Origin: Acinetobacter sp. MB5
GTDB taxonomy: Bacteria; Pseudomonadota; Gammaproteobacteria; Pseudomonadales; Moraxellaceae
Assembly (NCBI RefSeq): GCF_003261585.1
Contig: NZ_POVU01000017.1
Location: 1-58,011 of the forward strand
Direction: 5' to 3'
DNA: 58,011 bases
Both the position numbers and the translations under genes were made by a program. A model generated the notes under the pieces. The model saw nothing but the letters and a program-made list of their open reading frames with translations. It did no database searches and was not told where the DNA came from. The first letter of the stretch is position 1; every line of letters begins with the position of its first letter. Below are positions 28,548-38,488 of this stretch, one piece after another.

Positions 28548-29843
28548 ATGACGGATTTATTTGATGCAGAACATATATGGCATCCATATACATCAATGAT
28601 TAATCCATTACCCACATTTAAGGTGAAGCAGGCATTCGCCTCGACCATTGAGCTTGAAGATGGTCGCCAACTCATCGATGGGATGTCGTCTTGGTGGTGT
28701 GCGATTCATGGCTATAATCATCCTGTCCTGAATCAGGCAGTGACCGATCAGTTGCAACGCATGTCACATATCATGTTTGGTGGATTTACCCATGATCCTG
28801 CGATTGAACTGGGTAAGGCACTGCTTGAAATTGTGCCACCATCACTCGATAAAATTTTCTATGCAGACTCAGGTTCGGTGTCGGTTGAAGTTGCATTGAA
28901 AATGGCCGTGCAATACTGGACAGCACAAGGGCAGCAGCAAAAGACCAATTTTATTACCACGCGTTCGGGTTATCACGGCGATACATGGAATGCCATGTCG
29001 GTATGTGACCCTGTGACAGGTATGCATCAGATTTTCGGCTCATGTTTGCCGATTCGTTATTTTGTCCCTGCACCGCAAAGCCGTTTTGATGGTGAATGGG
29101 ATTCACAAGATATTGCTGAACTGGCAAAAACTCTAGAACAACAGCATCAAAATATTGCTGCATTGATTATTGAACCGATTGTACAAGGTGCGGGCGGGAT
29201 GCGTTTTTATCATCCTGAATATTTGCGCCAAGCCAAATTGCTCTGTGAAAAATACAATATTTTGCTGATTTTTGATGAAATCGCAACAGGTTTTGGGCGT
29301 ACAGGCAAGCTCTTTGCATGGGAACATGCGGGGGTTGAACCTGACATTATGTGTATTGGTAAAGGTTTGACGGGTGGTTATATGACACTGGCAGCGACTT
29401 TAACCACGCGACATGTAGCAGAAACCATTTCCAAAGGTGAAGCAGGCGTGTTTATGCATGGCCCAACCTTTATGGCAAATCCACTGGCCTGTGCGGTGGC
29501 GGTTGCGAGTACCAAGTTGTTGTTGTCGCAAGACTGGCAAGCCAATATTCAGCGTATTGAACAGCATTTAAAACAAGGCTTGGCACCACTTGCGGAGTTG
29601 GAGCATGTGGCCGATGTCCGTGTACTCGGTGCAATTGGTGTGGTGGAACTGAACGAATCCGTCAATATGGCGAGCTTGCAACAGCAATTTGTTGCACGTG
29701 GGATTTGGGTGCGTCCATTTGGCAAGTTGGTCTATGTCATGCCGCCGTATGTGATTCGCCCCGAAGAATTAGAAATTTTATTACGTGAACTCAAAGCGGT
29801 GGTCGCAGCAATAACCTCAGGAGAAGCGCATGTCACTGCTTGA
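28548..29843 (+). CDS. bioA: adenosylmethionine-8-amino-7-oxononanoate aminotransferase
   Basis: The 431-residue PLP enzyme converts KAPA to DAPA using S-adenosylmethionine as amino donor. It has IWHPYTSM near the start, [13 protein letters not shown], the class III aminotransferase segment [14 protein letters not shown], and the PLP lysine in [11 protein letters not shown]. Length and motifs are normal. Its end overlaps bioF by 14 bp. Confidence 0.96.
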   Translation: MTDLFDAEHIWHPYTSMINPLPTFKVKQAFASTIELEDGRQLIDGMSSWWCAIHGYNHPVLNQAVTDQLQRMSHIMFGGFTHDPAIELGKALLEIVPPSLDKIFYADSGSVSVEVALKMAVQYWTAQGQQQKTNFITTRSGYHGDTWNAMSVCDPVTGMHQIFGSCLPIRYFVPAPQSRFDGEWDSQDIAELAKTLEQQHQNIAALIIEPIVQGAGGMRFYHPEYLRQAKLLCEKYNILLIFDEIATGFGRTGKLFAWEHAGVEPDIMCIGKGLTGGYMTLAATLTTRHVAETISKGEAGVFMHGPTFMANPLACAVAVASTKLLLSQDWQANIQRIEQHLKQGLAPLAELEHVADVRVLGAIGVVELNESVNMASLQQQFVARGIWVRPFGKLVYVMPPYVIRPEELEILLRELKAVVAAITSGEAHVTA

Positions 29844-30987
29844 ACACTATGCAGCACAGCTTGATCAATTAAAACAACAAGGCAACTATCGCCAGTTTAC
29901 TGAAAACCGCCAGCACGGGCAGTACATCGAAATTGCAGGGCAGCAGATGCTGAACCTGTCCTCCAATGACTATTTGGGACTTGCTGCTGAGATCAGTTTG
30001 CGTGAGCAGTTTTTTGCCCAGTATCCAGTGGCAGAGTGCTACTTGAGTAGTTCATCTTCGCGTTTGCTGACAGGAAATTTCCCTGAATATGCCGACTTGG
30101 AGCAAAGTCTTTCGCAAGCATTTGCTGGGCGTGCGGCGTTACTGTTCAATAGTGGCTATCACATGAATGTCGGGATTTTACCTGCGGTTGCAGACAGTAA
30201 AACCCTGATTTTGGCAGATAAATTAGTTCATGCCAGTATGATTGATGGTATTCGTTTGAGTGCTGCCAAATATGTGCGTTATCGCCATAATGATTTGCAA
30301 CATTTACACAGCTTGCTTGAAAAATACCACGATGATACCGAGATTGATCGGATTATTGTGGTGACTGAAAGTATTTTCAGTATGGATGGTGATGAAACTG
30401 ATCTCACCGCACTGGTGGCGATTAAACGCCAGTTTGCCAAAGTCATGTTGTATGTCGATGAAGCACATGCGATTGGTGTGCGTGGTGAACGTGGCTTGGG
30501 CTGTGCCGAGCAGCATCAATGTATTGAAGAAATTGATTTCTTGGTCGGTACATTTGGCAAAGCGATTGCTTCAGTCGGCGGTTATTTGCTGTGTGATCCA
30601 ATCATTAAAGCCTATCTGATTAATAGCATGCGTCCATTGATTTTTAGTACAGCTTTGCCACCTGTAAATATTGCTTGGACAAAATTTGTTTTTGAACATA
30701 TGCAAGGTTTAACGGCTGAGCGTCAGCATTTGGCACAAACCAGTCATTATTTACAGCAACAAGTCTTGGCGCGTGGTTATGACAGCCCATCGACCACGCA
30801 TATTGTGCCGATTGTGATTGGTGCAAGTGACCAAGCTGTGGCAAAAGCCATGCAGTTACAGCAACATGGTTTTTATGTGATGCCTGTGCGCCCGCCAACA
30901 GTTCCAAAAAATGCTGCACGGTTACGGGTGTCGCTGACGGCGCAAACCCAGCAGGACGCGCTTGAAGCCTTGGTACAATGGTTGTGA
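29830..30987 (+). CDS. bioF: 8-amino-7-oxononanoate synthase
   Basis: The 385-residue PLP enzyme condenses pimeloyl-ACP with L-alanine to KAPA. Motifs: [47 protein letters not shown] and the PLP lysine in [18 protein letters not shown] precedes its ATG, which lies inside bioA. bioC starts 10 bp before its stop codon. Confidence 0.95.
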   Translation: MSLLEHYAAQLDQLKQQGNYRQFTENRQHGQYIEIAGQQMLNLSSNDYLGLAAEISLREQFFAQYPVAECYLSSSSSRLLTGNFPEYADLEQSLSQAFAGRAALLFNSGYHMNVGILPAVADSKTLILADKLVHASMIDGIRLSAAKYVRYRHNDLQHLHSLLEKYHDDTEIDRIIVVTESIFSMDGDETDLTALVAIKRQFAKVMLYVDEAHAIGVRGERGLGCAEQHQCIEEIDFLVGTFGKAIASVGGYLLCDPIIKAYLINSMRPLIFSTALPPVNIAWTKFVFEHMQGLTAERQHLAQTSHYLQQQVLARGYDSPSTTHIVPIVIGASDQAVAKAMQLQQHGFYVMPVRPPTVPKNAARLRVSLTAQTQQDALEALVQWL

Positions 30988-31754
30988 ATCAAATGATGTC
31001 GCTCGATAAAAGCGTGATCCAGCAGCGTTTTGCAAAAGCACGCGAAACCTATACGGTGCAAGCAGTGGCGCAGCAGCAGATTTGCGAGCATCTTGCTCAG
31101 CTGATGCGGCAATTTTGTCCTGAACAATTGTCCCGTATTTTTGAAATTGGCTGTGGCTCAGGTACATTGACGCGTCAGTTGCAACAGCAGTTCGCTGTGC
31201 AGCGCTATGTGGTGAATGACTTGTATGCCGAAGTGATGGAGTTTTTTCCTGAACAGCAGGTTGAGTTCTGTATCGGTGATGCTGAAAAGATTGCATTTCC
31301 AAATCAACTTTCGGCAGTGGTCTCAAGCTCGGCATTGCAGTGGATGCAGGATTTATCGGCGGTTTTTGCCAAAATTCATGCAACGCTCAATGCCCAAGGT
31401 TGGTTGTGTTTTTCAACTTTTGGTTCACAGAATTTATGCCAAATCAAAGAATTGATCGGGCAGGGCTTAGATTATCTATCCTTAGATCAGTTGCAGAGCT
31501 TGCTAGAACAGCAAGGTTTTGAAGTGGTACATGCTGAACAGGAACTGATTGAACTTGAGTTTGCTCAACCACGTGATGTACTGAAACATTTGAAAGCTAC
31601 AGGCGTGACGGCAACCAATCGTGACTTTTCATGGACTAAGCAGCGTTTGCAACAGTTTTATGCTGACTATGCATCACTTAAATTAGCGCAGTCCAAGCAG
31701 CAGTATCCGCTGACTTATCATCCTATTTATATCATTGCTCGGAGGTTGACATGA
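30978..31754 (+). CDS. bioC: malonyl-ACP O-methyltransferase BioC
   Basis: The 258-residue SAM-dependent methyltransferase has motif I IFEIGCGSGTLTRQL, an acidic loop DAEKIAFPN, SALQWMQDL, and the C-terminal LKATGVTATNR segment found in BioC. It methylates malonyl-ACP to disguise it as a fatty-acid primer for pimelate synthesis. It overlaps bioF by 10 bp and bioD by 4 bp. Starts at 30993 or 30996 are alternatives and would shorten it by five or six residues. Confidence 0.92.
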   Translation: MVVNQMMSLDKSVIQQRFAKARETYTVQAVAQQQICEHLAQLMRQFCPEQLSRIFEIGCGSGTLTRQLQQQFAVQRYVVNDLYAEVMEFFPEQQVEFCIGDAEKIAFPNQLSAVVSSSALQWMQDLSAVFAKIHATLNAQGWLCFSTFGSQNLCQIKELIGQGLDYLSLDQLQSLLEQQGFEVVHAEQELIELEFAQPRDVLKHLKATGVTATNRDFSWTKQRLQQFYADYASLKLAQSKQQYPLTYHPIYIIARRLT

Positions 31755-32398
31755 GTGCCCAAGTTTATTTTATCAGTGGTATTGATACAGGGATTGGGAA
31801 GACCTTCGCCACGGGCTTTTTGGCGAAAACCTTGGCAGAGCAACAGCAAAAAGTCATTACCCAAAAACTGATTCAAACGGGTAATGTCGATGTCTCCGAA
31901 GATCTGGAAAAGCATCGTGAAATCATGGCAACAGGCTGGCTACCAGAAGATCATGAAAAGCTGACTATGCCAGAAATTTTTACTTATCCTGCATCGCCAC
32001 ATTTAGCGAGTGAACTGGATGGACGTGAGATTGATTTTGCCAAAATCAATGCAGCAACCGAAACTTTAGCACAGCGCTATGATGTGGTTTTACTCGAAGG
32101 AGCGGGTGGTTTAATGGTGCCTTTGACACGTCGTTTGCTCACCATCGATTTTGTGAAGCAGCAGGGTTATCCTGTTGTTTTGGTCTCTTCTGGTCGGTTG
32201 GGCAGTATTAATCATACTTTGTTGAGCCTTGAAGCATTAAAAGCACGTCAGATTCCATTATATGCCTTGGCTTATAACCTGAATGATGATTCACAAGATG
32301 AAGTGATTGCTCAAGATACGCAGCAATTACTCAAAGCGTATTTGGCAGAACATTTCCCAGAAGCCTTATGGATTGATGTTCCTGTTCTGGTCGCTTGA
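31751..32398 (+). CDS. bioD: dethiobiotin synthetase
   Basis: The 215-residue enzyme closes the ureido ring of DAPA with CO2 and ATP. The P-loop GIDTGIGKTF is at about 10-19, with the motifs KLIQTG, LLEGAGGLMVPL and VSSGRLGSINHTLLSLEAL. A strong GGAGG site lies just before the ATG. It is the last gene of the bioH-A-F-C-D cluster; bioB (biotin synthase) is not in this window. A terminator follows. Confidence 0.95.
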   Translation: MSAQVYFISGIDTGIGKTFATGFLAKTLAEQQQKVITQKLIQTGNVDVSEDLEKHREIMATGWLPEDHEKLTMPEIFTYPASPHLASELDGREIDFAKINAATETLAQRYDVVLLEGAGGLMVPLTRRLLTIDFVKQQGYPVVLVSSGRLGSINHTLLSLEALKARQIPLYALAYNLNDDSQDEVIAQDTQQLLKAYLAEHFPEALWIDVPVLVA

Positions 32399-32419
32399 TT
32401 GTAAAAATCAAATATAAAA

Positions 32420-32450
32420 AAAGATGAGCATTGTTACTCATCTTTTTTTA
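32420..32450 (+). terminator. Rho-independent terminator of the bio cluster
   Basis: A 9-bp stem AAAGATGAG/CTCATCTTT with an 8-nt loop is followed by a T-run; it lies 21 bp past the bioD stop. Confidence 0.85.
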
Positions 32451-32473
32451 TGGCTAGCATTTCGATCAAGTCA

Positions 32474-32508
32474 TGATCTTTATGGCTCCAAGTGAGGCAT
32501 AAAGATCA
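32474..32508 (-). repeat. 11-bp inverted repeat after rluB
   Basis: TGATCTTTATG pairs perfectly with CATAAAGATCA across 13 nt, in which CTC/GAG can extend the stem. It lies 8 bp past the rluB stop on the minus strand. Without a T-run it is only a possible terminator or 3'-end stabiliser. Confidence 0.6.
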
Positions 32509-32515
32509 CAGTTTA

Positions 32516-33466
32516 TTAAAATTTCTTGAAATTTCTGCCTTGAGCAGCAGGTCGGCGTTGTTGTTGGCCATTCCCATTGCTAGAGCCTGAAGTATTTTGT
32601 TGTTGCTGTGGGTTGTCGGTGTCACGACGTTGTTGACGTAGGAAACCACCACGACGTGCTGACATTGGTTTTTCGGTCATACGTTCCGCACGGCGTTTTG
32701 CCATACCAAATAAGCCAGTACCTTGACGTGGTTTGAGTTCAACCAGTTTCACCAAGTTGTCGATATCTTGTTTATCAAGCTCTGTCCAACGACCTGTACG
32801 TAATTCACGAGGTAAGGTAATTGAACCATAGCGAGTACGTAACAGACGGCTCACTTTTAAACCTTGCGATTCAAACAGACGACGTACTTCTCGGTTACGT
32901 CCTTCTTTCACTACAACTTGATACCAGCGGTTAATCCCTTCACCACCCAAGTCTGAGAAAGATTCAAATTTTGCAGGGCCATCATCCAGTGTGACACCTT
33001 TCAGCAAGGTGTTGCGCATTTGAGGCGTTACTTCACCCATCACACGTACGGCATATTCACGTTCAATTTCATTTGAAGGGTGCATCAAACGGTTGGCAAG
33101 TTCACCATCGTTTGTGAATAGCAATAAGCCTGTACTGTTAATATCCAGACGACCGACCATAACCCAGCGGTCATTGGCAATTTGCGGTAAATTGTCAAAT
33201 ACAGTCGGGCGTTTTTCTGGATCGTTACGTGAACAGATTTCACCTTCAGGTTTGTAGTAAACCAAGACGCGGCGACGGATTTCATCTTCCACTTGAAACT
33301 GAACTTTACGTCCATCAATACGGAGCTCATCTGTCGGTTCAATACGCTCACCGACTTGGGCAATTTTACCATTCACACTTACACGACCAGCGGCAATGAC
33401 TTCTTCCATATAACGGCGAGAACCCAAACCAATACGCGCTAAAACTTTCTGTAGTTTTTCACTCAT
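32516..33466 (-). CDS. rluB: 23S rRNA pseudouridine(2605) synthase
   Basis: The 316-residue enzyme has an N-terminal S4 RNA-binding domain (about 3-55) and a RsuA/RluB catalytic domain with Asp108 in GRLDINSTGLLLFTNDG. It modifies U2605 in helix 93 of 23S rRNA. The C-terminal tail from about 255 is low complexity, rich in Arg, Gln, Asn and Gly, as often seen in RluB. It follows scpA-scpB in an operon-like row with a 42-bp gap to scpB, the order also found in many Proteobacteria. Confidence 0.93.
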   Translation of the reverse strand: MSEKLQKVLARIGLGSRRYMEEVIAAGRVSVNGKIAQVGERIEPTDELRIDGRKVQFQVEDEIRRRVLVYYKPEGEICSRNDPEKRPTVFDNLPQIANDRWVMVGRLDINSTGLLLFTNDGELANRLMHPSNEIEREYAVRVMGEVTPQMRNTLLKGVTLDDGPAKFESFSDLGGEGINRWYQVVVKEGRNREVRRLFESQGLKVSRLLRTRYGSITLPRELRTGRWTELDKQDIDNLVKLVELKPRQGTGLFGMAKRRAERMTEKPMSARRGGFLRQQRRDTDNPQQQQNTSGSSNGNGQQQRRPAAQGRNFKKF

Positions 33467-33508
33467 GACAGCATAACCTTAGAATTAATCAATCAACAGT
33501 CCACCTAT

Positions 33509-34096
33509 TCACGACTTTGCTGCTTGGGCATCAAGTGTCATGAAAGCTTCCTTGGCATCCTGCAGGGGAGGCAACTGGCTTAGCGAAGCTAAACCAAAAG
33601 CGTTCAAAAATTGGGGCGTTGTAATCAACAGCGCCGGTCGTCCAGGGAGTTCACGAAAACCAGATTCTTTAATCCAGTTAAAGTCAAATAATGTGCGCAA
33701 AATCTGACTGTTATTGGTCACTCCGCGAATTTGTTCAATATCTGCACGAGTCACAGGCTGGTGGTAGGCCACCACCGCGAGTGTTTCGAGTAAAGATGGT
33801 GATAGTCGTGTCGGTCGTTCAGGCCAAGTTTGAGTAATCACCTGTCTATATTTGGCACGGACTTGGAAACGAAAGCCTTGTGCAGTTTCAATCAGTTCAA
33901 TCGATCGACCATGTTGTAATACAGCAAGTTGCTGTAAAAATAGTCGTAATTGTTGTTTGCTATATTGATCTTGAAACGCTTCTTTTAACCGAGCGATTGA
34001 AACAGGTGCATCGCTGGCAAAAATAATCGCTTCGAGTTGCATTAAAACTTCATGATGCAGGTCATCAATCGACATGCTCATATTTTCAATGGTCAT
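33509..34096 (-). CDS. scpB: segregation and condensation protein B
   Basis: The 195-residue protein has two winged-helix domains, with LEAIIFASDAPVSIARL near the start and the family core PSLLETLAVVAYHQPVTRADIEQIRGVTNNSQILRTL. It dimerises and caps ScpA on the SMC heads. Its ATG overlaps the scpA stop (ATGA), so translation is coupled. Its partner SMC is encoded 15 kb away at 14638. Confidence 0.93.
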   Translation of the reverse strand: MTIENMSMSIDDLHHEVLMQLEAIIFASDAPVSIARLKEAFQDQYSKQQLRLFLQQLAVLQHGRSIELIETAQGFRFQVRAKYRQVITQTWPERPTRLSPSLLETLAVVAYHQPVTRADIEQIRGVTNNSQILRTLFDFNWIKESGFRELPGRPALLITTPQFLNAFGLASLSQLPPLQDAKEAFMTLDAQAAKS

Positions 34097-34884
34097 GCAG
34101 CTTCCCCTTGAATCGTAAGCGGGGCTTCAATACCTGTAGTAACAATCTGGATTTTTTGTTGGCGTGTTAGCTCTAAAATCGCCATAAAGGTCACCACCAT
34201 GCCCATTTTACCTTGGCTTGGTTTCAGCAGTGCTGAAAAATCAAGGATTTCACCTGACTGAATTAACTGTTCAATATAAGCAATCCGTTCTTCAAGCAAA
34301 ACAGGCTCTTGCTGAACCTGATGAATCACCGGTTCTGGGCGATTGAATACACAAAACAAAGCATCTTTAAGTAAATCAGCGCTATAGCCTTCATAAACAG
34401 CTGTGCTCTGACCTAAATTGACATTGATATTAAAGGTATCACGCTCAAGAATAGAAAATTGACCAAGCTGCTCGGCTGCTTTTTTAATCCGTAAATAGGT
34501 TTCTAAACGGTCAATGAGTTGCTGTTTCGGATCTTTTTCGAGTTCGATATGTTTTGGTTTTGGTAATAACAGGCGAGATTTTAGATCTGCTAATAACGCT
34601 GCCATCACCATGTAATCTGCGGTTAACTCGATATTGAGTGACTTCATGGCATCCATATATTGCAAGTATTGGCTAGCAATCGGAGCGATATCAAGTTGTA
34701 GAAGGTCAAAGCCGTTTTTTTGAATCAGGTAAATTAAAAAGTCGAGTGGTCCCTCGAAGTGATCGAGTAAAATTTCAAAGGCAGCAGGAGGAATATATAA
34801 ATCTTCAGGAATGGTATCCTGCCATTCATCCAATACACGGATGTTTGGAGCAGAGTCCATCGTGGTATGAAGCACTTGATTCAT
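34093..34884 (-). CDS. scpA: segregation and condensation protein A (kleisin)
   Basis: The 263-residue kleisin has an N-terminal SMC-neck-binding part, FEILLDHFEGPLDFLIYLIQKNGFDLLQLDI, then ADYMVMAALLADLKSRLLLP, and a C-terminal winged helix (about 195-255) that binds the other SMC head. It bridges the two SMC heads with ScpB. It is first of scpA-scpB-rluB. The ATG at 34884 has no clear ribosome site; Met9 is an alternative. Confidence 0.92.
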   Translation of the reverse strand: MNQVLHTTMDSAPNIRVLDEWQDTIPEDLYIPPAAFEILLDHFEGPLDFLIYLIQKNGFDLLQLDIAPIASQYLQYMDAMKSLNIELTADYMVMAALLADLKSRLLLPKPKHIELEKDPKQQLIDRLETYLRIKKAAEQLGQFSILERDTFNINVNLGQSTAVYEGYSADLLKDALFCVFNRPEPVIHQVQQEPVLLEERIAYIEQLIQSGEILDFSALLKPSQGKMGMVVTFMAILELTRQQKIQIVTTGIEAPLTIQGEAA

Positions 34885-35063
34885 TACAATATTAGGCCAC
34901 GCGAATTTTCAAAAGCATGAGAGTCTACAGCGAAAAAATGTCAGTGGAGAAAGAAAATGTTTTTCAACACTGCTAAAGGTTAATATTTTATGACATTCGA
35001 AGATTGAATGAAACGAAAATAAGCAATATTTCCGATAAAAATGATAAAAGGTTAAATTAGTCG

Positions 35064-35681
35064 CTATTCAAAGGTGCTCACATCACCTACTCCACGACGT
35101 ATGACGACAGGTGAGTCCCCTGATAAATCGACAATACTGGTTGTGGTGAGTGTACCAAACCCACCATCAATAAACACATCAATGCGTTTACCCAGTTGCA
35201 TTTCAATATCATACGGATCGTCCAGTGGATCACTTTGATCGGGAAGGATCAGTGTACTAGTCAATAGGGGTTCACCAAGTTCCTTAAGTAGCATTTGACA
35301 GATCGGATTGCTTGGAACGCGTAAGCCAATGGTTTTTTTCTTTGGATGCATCAAACGGCGAGGGACTTCACTGGTTGCAGTCAAAATATAGGTGGTAATG
35401 GCTGGAGTATTGGCCTTGAGTAGGCGATAGGTCGCATTATCGACTTTAGCAAAAGTCGCAATATCAGACAAATCACTGCAAATAATTGCGTATTGATGCT
35501 TATTACCCAAGTTACGAATTTGCGCAATTCGTTCCATGGCATTTTTATTTCCAATCTGACAGCCAATTGCATAAGCGGCATCGGTTGGGTAAACAACAAC
35601 GTCGCCTGCACGAATTCGCTCAACCGCCTGCTGAATGAGTCGTGGTTGAGGATTTTCTGGATGAATTCGTAAGTGAAGCAT
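35064..35681 (-). CDS. Sua5/YciO/YrdC family protein (YciO-like)
   Basis: The 205-residue protein has the YrdC-type nucleotide and RNA fold: PTDAAYAIGC, the RNLGNKHQYAIICSDLSDIA loop, IGLRVPSNPICQMLL, and STIVDLSGDSPVVIRRGVGDV at the end. The MLHLRIHPENPQPRLIQQA opening is that of the YciO branch rather than TsaC proper, so a threonylcarbamoyl-AMP role is uncertain. It sits 182 bp upstream of scpA on the same strand; no gene is seen in that gap. Confidence 0.85.
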   Translation of the reverse strand: MLHLRIHPENPQPRLIQQAVERIRAGDVVVYPTDAAYAIGCQIGNKNAMERIAQIRNLGNKHQYAIICSDLSDIATFAKVDNATYRLLKANTPAITTYILTATSEVPRRLMHPKKKTIGLRVPSNPICQMLLKELGEPLLTSTLILPDQSDPLDDPYDIEMQLGKRIDVFIDGGFGTLTTTSIVDLSGDSPVVIRRGVGDVSTFE

Positions 35682-35766
35682 GGTTGCTCTCCGAAGTGCT
35701 ACGCTTGCTTATATTATGGAACGATTGCATATAAAGGTGCAATGTTGTTTGTTATTCAATGGATTT

Positions 35767-36429
35767 TTAACCTAACATTTCGCGACAAAACTCATCTGCA
35801 TGTAAGCTTTTGCCATTGCGCGTGCATAAACAGATACACGCAATAAAATGTGCGGCATCTCGCGGCAAACGTGCTTCACCAGAAAAATAGCGTTGCACTT
35901 GAGCATAGACATTATCTTTAAACTGGCAACCATCTCCGCCATCACCTGTTAAATTATCCAGCGAAACCCGAAATTTCCGACCAAATGCAACGGCAAATAA
36001 CCATTCAATGGCTTGAGGGATGATTTCAACCTGTTCAAACAGGTTTTGTTGTTCTTGAGTACGACCATCGGGCGCATACCAGTAACCTAAATCTGGAAGT
36101 AGGCGACGTTTTGCCCCTGCGATGCTCCAGTGACTGATCTCATGCAGTGCACTGTTAAAAAAACCGTGGGCAAACTGAATTTTGGCAGGACTATCTGGAG
36201 TTGCTGGAAAATATTCGGGTTCGTCAGCACCTTTGAATAAAATCACATTGTGGTGGGAAAACCACTGATTAAAGTGTAAGATGAGCCAGTCAACGTGTTC
36301 AGTTTCTGTCTGTAAATTCGTCCATTCCAAACGTTGCACTTGGTCTGGTGAAATGTCAAAATGAACAGTTGAAAGTGTGCTAACAAGTGATTTTTTATTC
36401 ACTTCTGTTTGCGGCTGCAACAGATGCAT
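35767..36429 (-). CDS. epmC: elongation factor P hydroxylase (EpmC/YfcM family)
   Basis: The ATG at 36429 gives 220 residues; a TTG 13 codons upstream is less likely. It has the metal-binding motif HEISHW (also HGFFNSALHEISHWSIAG), LGYWYAPDGR and FRVSLDNL, diagnostic of the YfcM family. The E. coli protein hydroxylates the beta-lysyl lysine of EF-P. The substrate pathway genes epmA and epmB are not in this window. Divergent from yceD. Confidence 0.88.
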   Translation of the reverse strand: MHLLQPQTEVNKKSLVSTLSTVHFDISPDQVQRLEWTNLQTETEHVDWLILHFNQWFSHHNVILFKGADEPEYFPATPDSPAKIQFAHGFFNSALHEISHWSIAGAKRRLLPDLGYWYAPDGRTQEQQNLFEQVEIIPQAIEWLFAVAFGRKFRVSLDNLTGDGGDGCQFKDNVYAQVQRYFSGEARLPRDAAHFIACICLCTRNGKSLHADEFCREMLG

Positions 36430-36526
36430 GACTGTGTTACCCAAAATGGTCTGTCTAAATAAGTACAAAATTGTATCTTAATCTTTGACAGAGTACTGAT
36501 GAATTTGTAGAATTGCCGCCTTAATT

Positions 36527-37084
36527 ATGTCAGCAAATACCTTTCCGGCACAGATTGAGCCGTTTAAATGGGCTGAACAAGGCTTTACATGGTCAGGTAC
36601 CCTGCCATTGTCTCGCTTTGCTCGTATTGCCCGTGAAGCTGTTGGATCAATTGATGATCAATTGATTAACATAGACTGTAAGCTATCAATGGATGCGTAT
36701 CATCGTATTGTATGGTTAGATGGTCACGTTGAAACGACTGTTCCAATGGAATGTCAGCGTTGTTTAGACGCGGTTAATATTGAACTCGTTTCAGATTTTC
36801 ATCTAGCTCTAGTGGATGATGAGTCACTGATAGAGCGCTTGGATGAGGAAGCTGATTTCATCGTCTTAGGTGAAAGTGAAGCAACGACGAAAGGTAGCTA
36901 TGATGCGCCTGCGACTGCTGATTTACTTTCTCTGATAGAAGATGAATTGTTATTGTTGATGCCTTTGTCTCCTAAGCATGATGCTTGTGAACATAAGCAC
37001 CAACCTGCCATTGAAGAGCTTGTCGAAGAGAAGCGGGACAACCCGTTTGATGTTTTGGCAAGTTTGAAGGGTAAACTTAACTAA
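36527..37084 (+). CDS. yceD: YceD/DUF177 family protein
   Basis: The 185-residue acidic protein has the family motif ECQRCLDAV and a C-terminal PLSPKHDAC...NPFDVLASLK segment. YceD is almost always encoded next to rpmF, as here (75 bp gap); it is linked to rRNA/ribosome assembly in plants and bacteria, but its exact role is not settled. Likely cotranscribed with rpmF. Confidence 0.88.
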   Translation: MSANTFPAQIEPFKWAEQGFTWSGTLPLSRFARIAREAVGSIDDQLINIDCKLSMDAYHRIVWLDGHVETTVPMECQRCLDAVNIELVSDFHLALVDDESLIERLDEEADFIVLGESEATTKGSYDAPATADLLSLIEDELLLLMPLSPKHDACEHKHQPAIEELVEEKRDNPFDVLASLKGKLN

Positions 37085-37159
37085 TTTTTGTGTTATACTC
37101 ATGCGTATAAGACAATTGAATTTGTTCTGATCCATATTTTCGATTTGTAAGGAGCCATC

Positions 37160-37342
37160 ATGGCCGTTCAGCAAAACCGTAAAAGTCGCTCTCGCCGTGA
37201 CATGCGCCGTTCACATGACGCTTTAACTGAGAATGCATTAACTGTAGACCAAGCTACTGGTGAGACTCATCGTCGTCACCACGTAACTAAAGACGGTTTA
37301 TACCGTGGTCGCCAATTATTCGCTAAAGCATCTGCTGAATAA
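37160..37342 (+). CDS. rpmF: 50S ribosomal protein L32
   Basis: The 60-residue basic protein begins [19 protein letters not shown], typical of L32, and lacks the zinc-ribbon cysteines found in some species, so it is the zinc-independent form. AAGGAG lies upstream of the ATG. A strong terminator follows, separating it from fabD. plsX and fabH, which follow rpmF in E. coli, are absent here. Confidence 0.96.
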   Translation: MAVQQNRKSRSRRDMRRSHDALTENALTVDQATGETHRRHHVTKDGLYRGRQLFAKASAE

Positions 37343-37380
37343 TCGGTTTGCATTAAGCCTTCTTGGCTTAGTGAGAAAAA

Positions 37381-37404
37381 GGGAAGCGAAAGCTTCCCTT
37401 TTTT
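37381..37404 (+). terminator. Rho-independent terminator of yceD-rpmF
   Basis: The perfect 7-bp stem GGGAAGC/GCTTCCC with a GAAA tetraloop is followed by T6. Confidence 0.9.
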
Positions 37405-37501
37405 ATTAGAAGTAAATGTTGTATTTGGCAATTAAAAATCGTGAAATTTAATGTTAAATTGCAGAACCGAACTTCAATAGAAGACAAAAAAGGATTCTTA
37501 T

Positions 37502-38488
37502 ATGTCTGCTAAACGACTCGAGCAAGTGGTTCAAGCAACTAAAACTGCATTTGTGTTTCCTGGTCAAGGCTCACAGAAAGTCGGCATGCTCGCCGAAATT
37601 GCAGAGCAGTTTAGTGGTGTTCAAGACACTTTTGCAGAAGCTTCTGAGGCATTAGGTTTTGACTTGTGGCATATTGCTCAAACAGGTGAAGGTTTAGATC
37701 AAACAGAAAATACCCAGCCTGTATTGTTAACAGCAAGTATTGCATTGTGGCGCACTTGGCTGGATTTGGGTGGTGTTGCACCTAAATATTTAGCAGGTCA
37801 CTCATTGGGTGAATACAGCGCACTGGTTGCTGCTGAATCAATGACTTTGGCAGATGCTGTGAAATTGGTTAACTTACGCGGTAAGTTGATGCAAAGTGCC
37901 GTTCCTCAAGGTGAGGGTGCAATGGCAGCAATTTTAGGTTTGGCAGATGATCAAGTTGTTGCACTTTGCCAACAAGCAAGTGCAGGTGCAGCAGGTTCAG
38001 TTGAAGCGGCGAACTATAATTCTCAAGGTCAGGTTGTCATTGCGGGTACAACCGCGCTTGTACAAGCCGTGATGGCAGAAGCAAAAGCACAAAATGGCAA
38101 GGCAATTGCATTACCTGTATCTGTACCATCACATTGTTCTTTAATGAAACCTGCTGCTGAACAATTCGCACAGGCTTTGGAACAAACTGCCATTGAGCTA
38201 CCACGTATTCCTGTAATACAAAATGTAAATGCTCAGGCAGCAACAGATGTTGCAGCTGTGCGTCAAGCTTTAACTGCACAATTGTATCAGTCTGTGCAAT
38301 GGACGAAGACCATGCAATATCTACAAGATGAAGGCATTGGTTATATTGTTGAATGTGGTCCAGGTACAGTACTTAGCAATTTGGCTAAACGTTTACCAAA
38401 CATTGAAAAAACATTTGCGATTGATAGTAAAAGTCGCATTGAAGATGCCCTAAGTGCTGTTTTAGTGGCAGAAGGAAAAATTGCATGA
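37502..38488 (+). CDS. fabD: malonyl CoA-acyl carrier protein transacylase
   Basis: The 328-residue enzyme loads malonate from CoA to ACP. The motifs FVFPGQGSQ near residue 20, nucleophile GHSLGEYSAL, and VPSHCSLM with its catalytic His are present. AAGGA precedes the ATG. The first residues (MSAKRLEQVVQATK) form a short extra N-terminus before the usual start. It overlaps fabG by 4 bp (ATGA). Confidence 0.95.
   Translation: MSAKRLEQVVQATKTAFVFPGQGSQKVGMLAEIAEQFSGVQDTFAEASEALGFDLWHIAQTGEGLDQTENTQPVLLTASIALWRTWLDLGGVAPKYLAGHSLGEYSALVAAESMTLADAVKLVNLRGKLMQSAVPQGEGAMAAILGLADDQVVALCQQASAGAAGSVEAANYNSQGQVVIAGTTALVQAVMAEAKAQNGKAIALPVSVPSHCSLMKPAAEQFAQALEQTAIELPRIPVIQNVNAQAATDVAAVRQALTAQLYQSVQWTKTMQYLQDEGIGYIVECGPGTVLSNLAKRLPNIEKTFAIDSKSRIEDALSAVLVAEGKIA

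Noticed and set aside
37094..37110. TATACTC...GTATA before rpmF as another NAD-regulator site
   Set aside because: The right half GAGyAwA is missing and the spacing is wrong; more likely promoter sequence.
37343..37501. Loss of plsX and fabH after rpmF as a deletion
   Set aside because: The same rpmF-fabD-fabG-acpP order is found in Pseudomonas, so this is a lineage arrangement.
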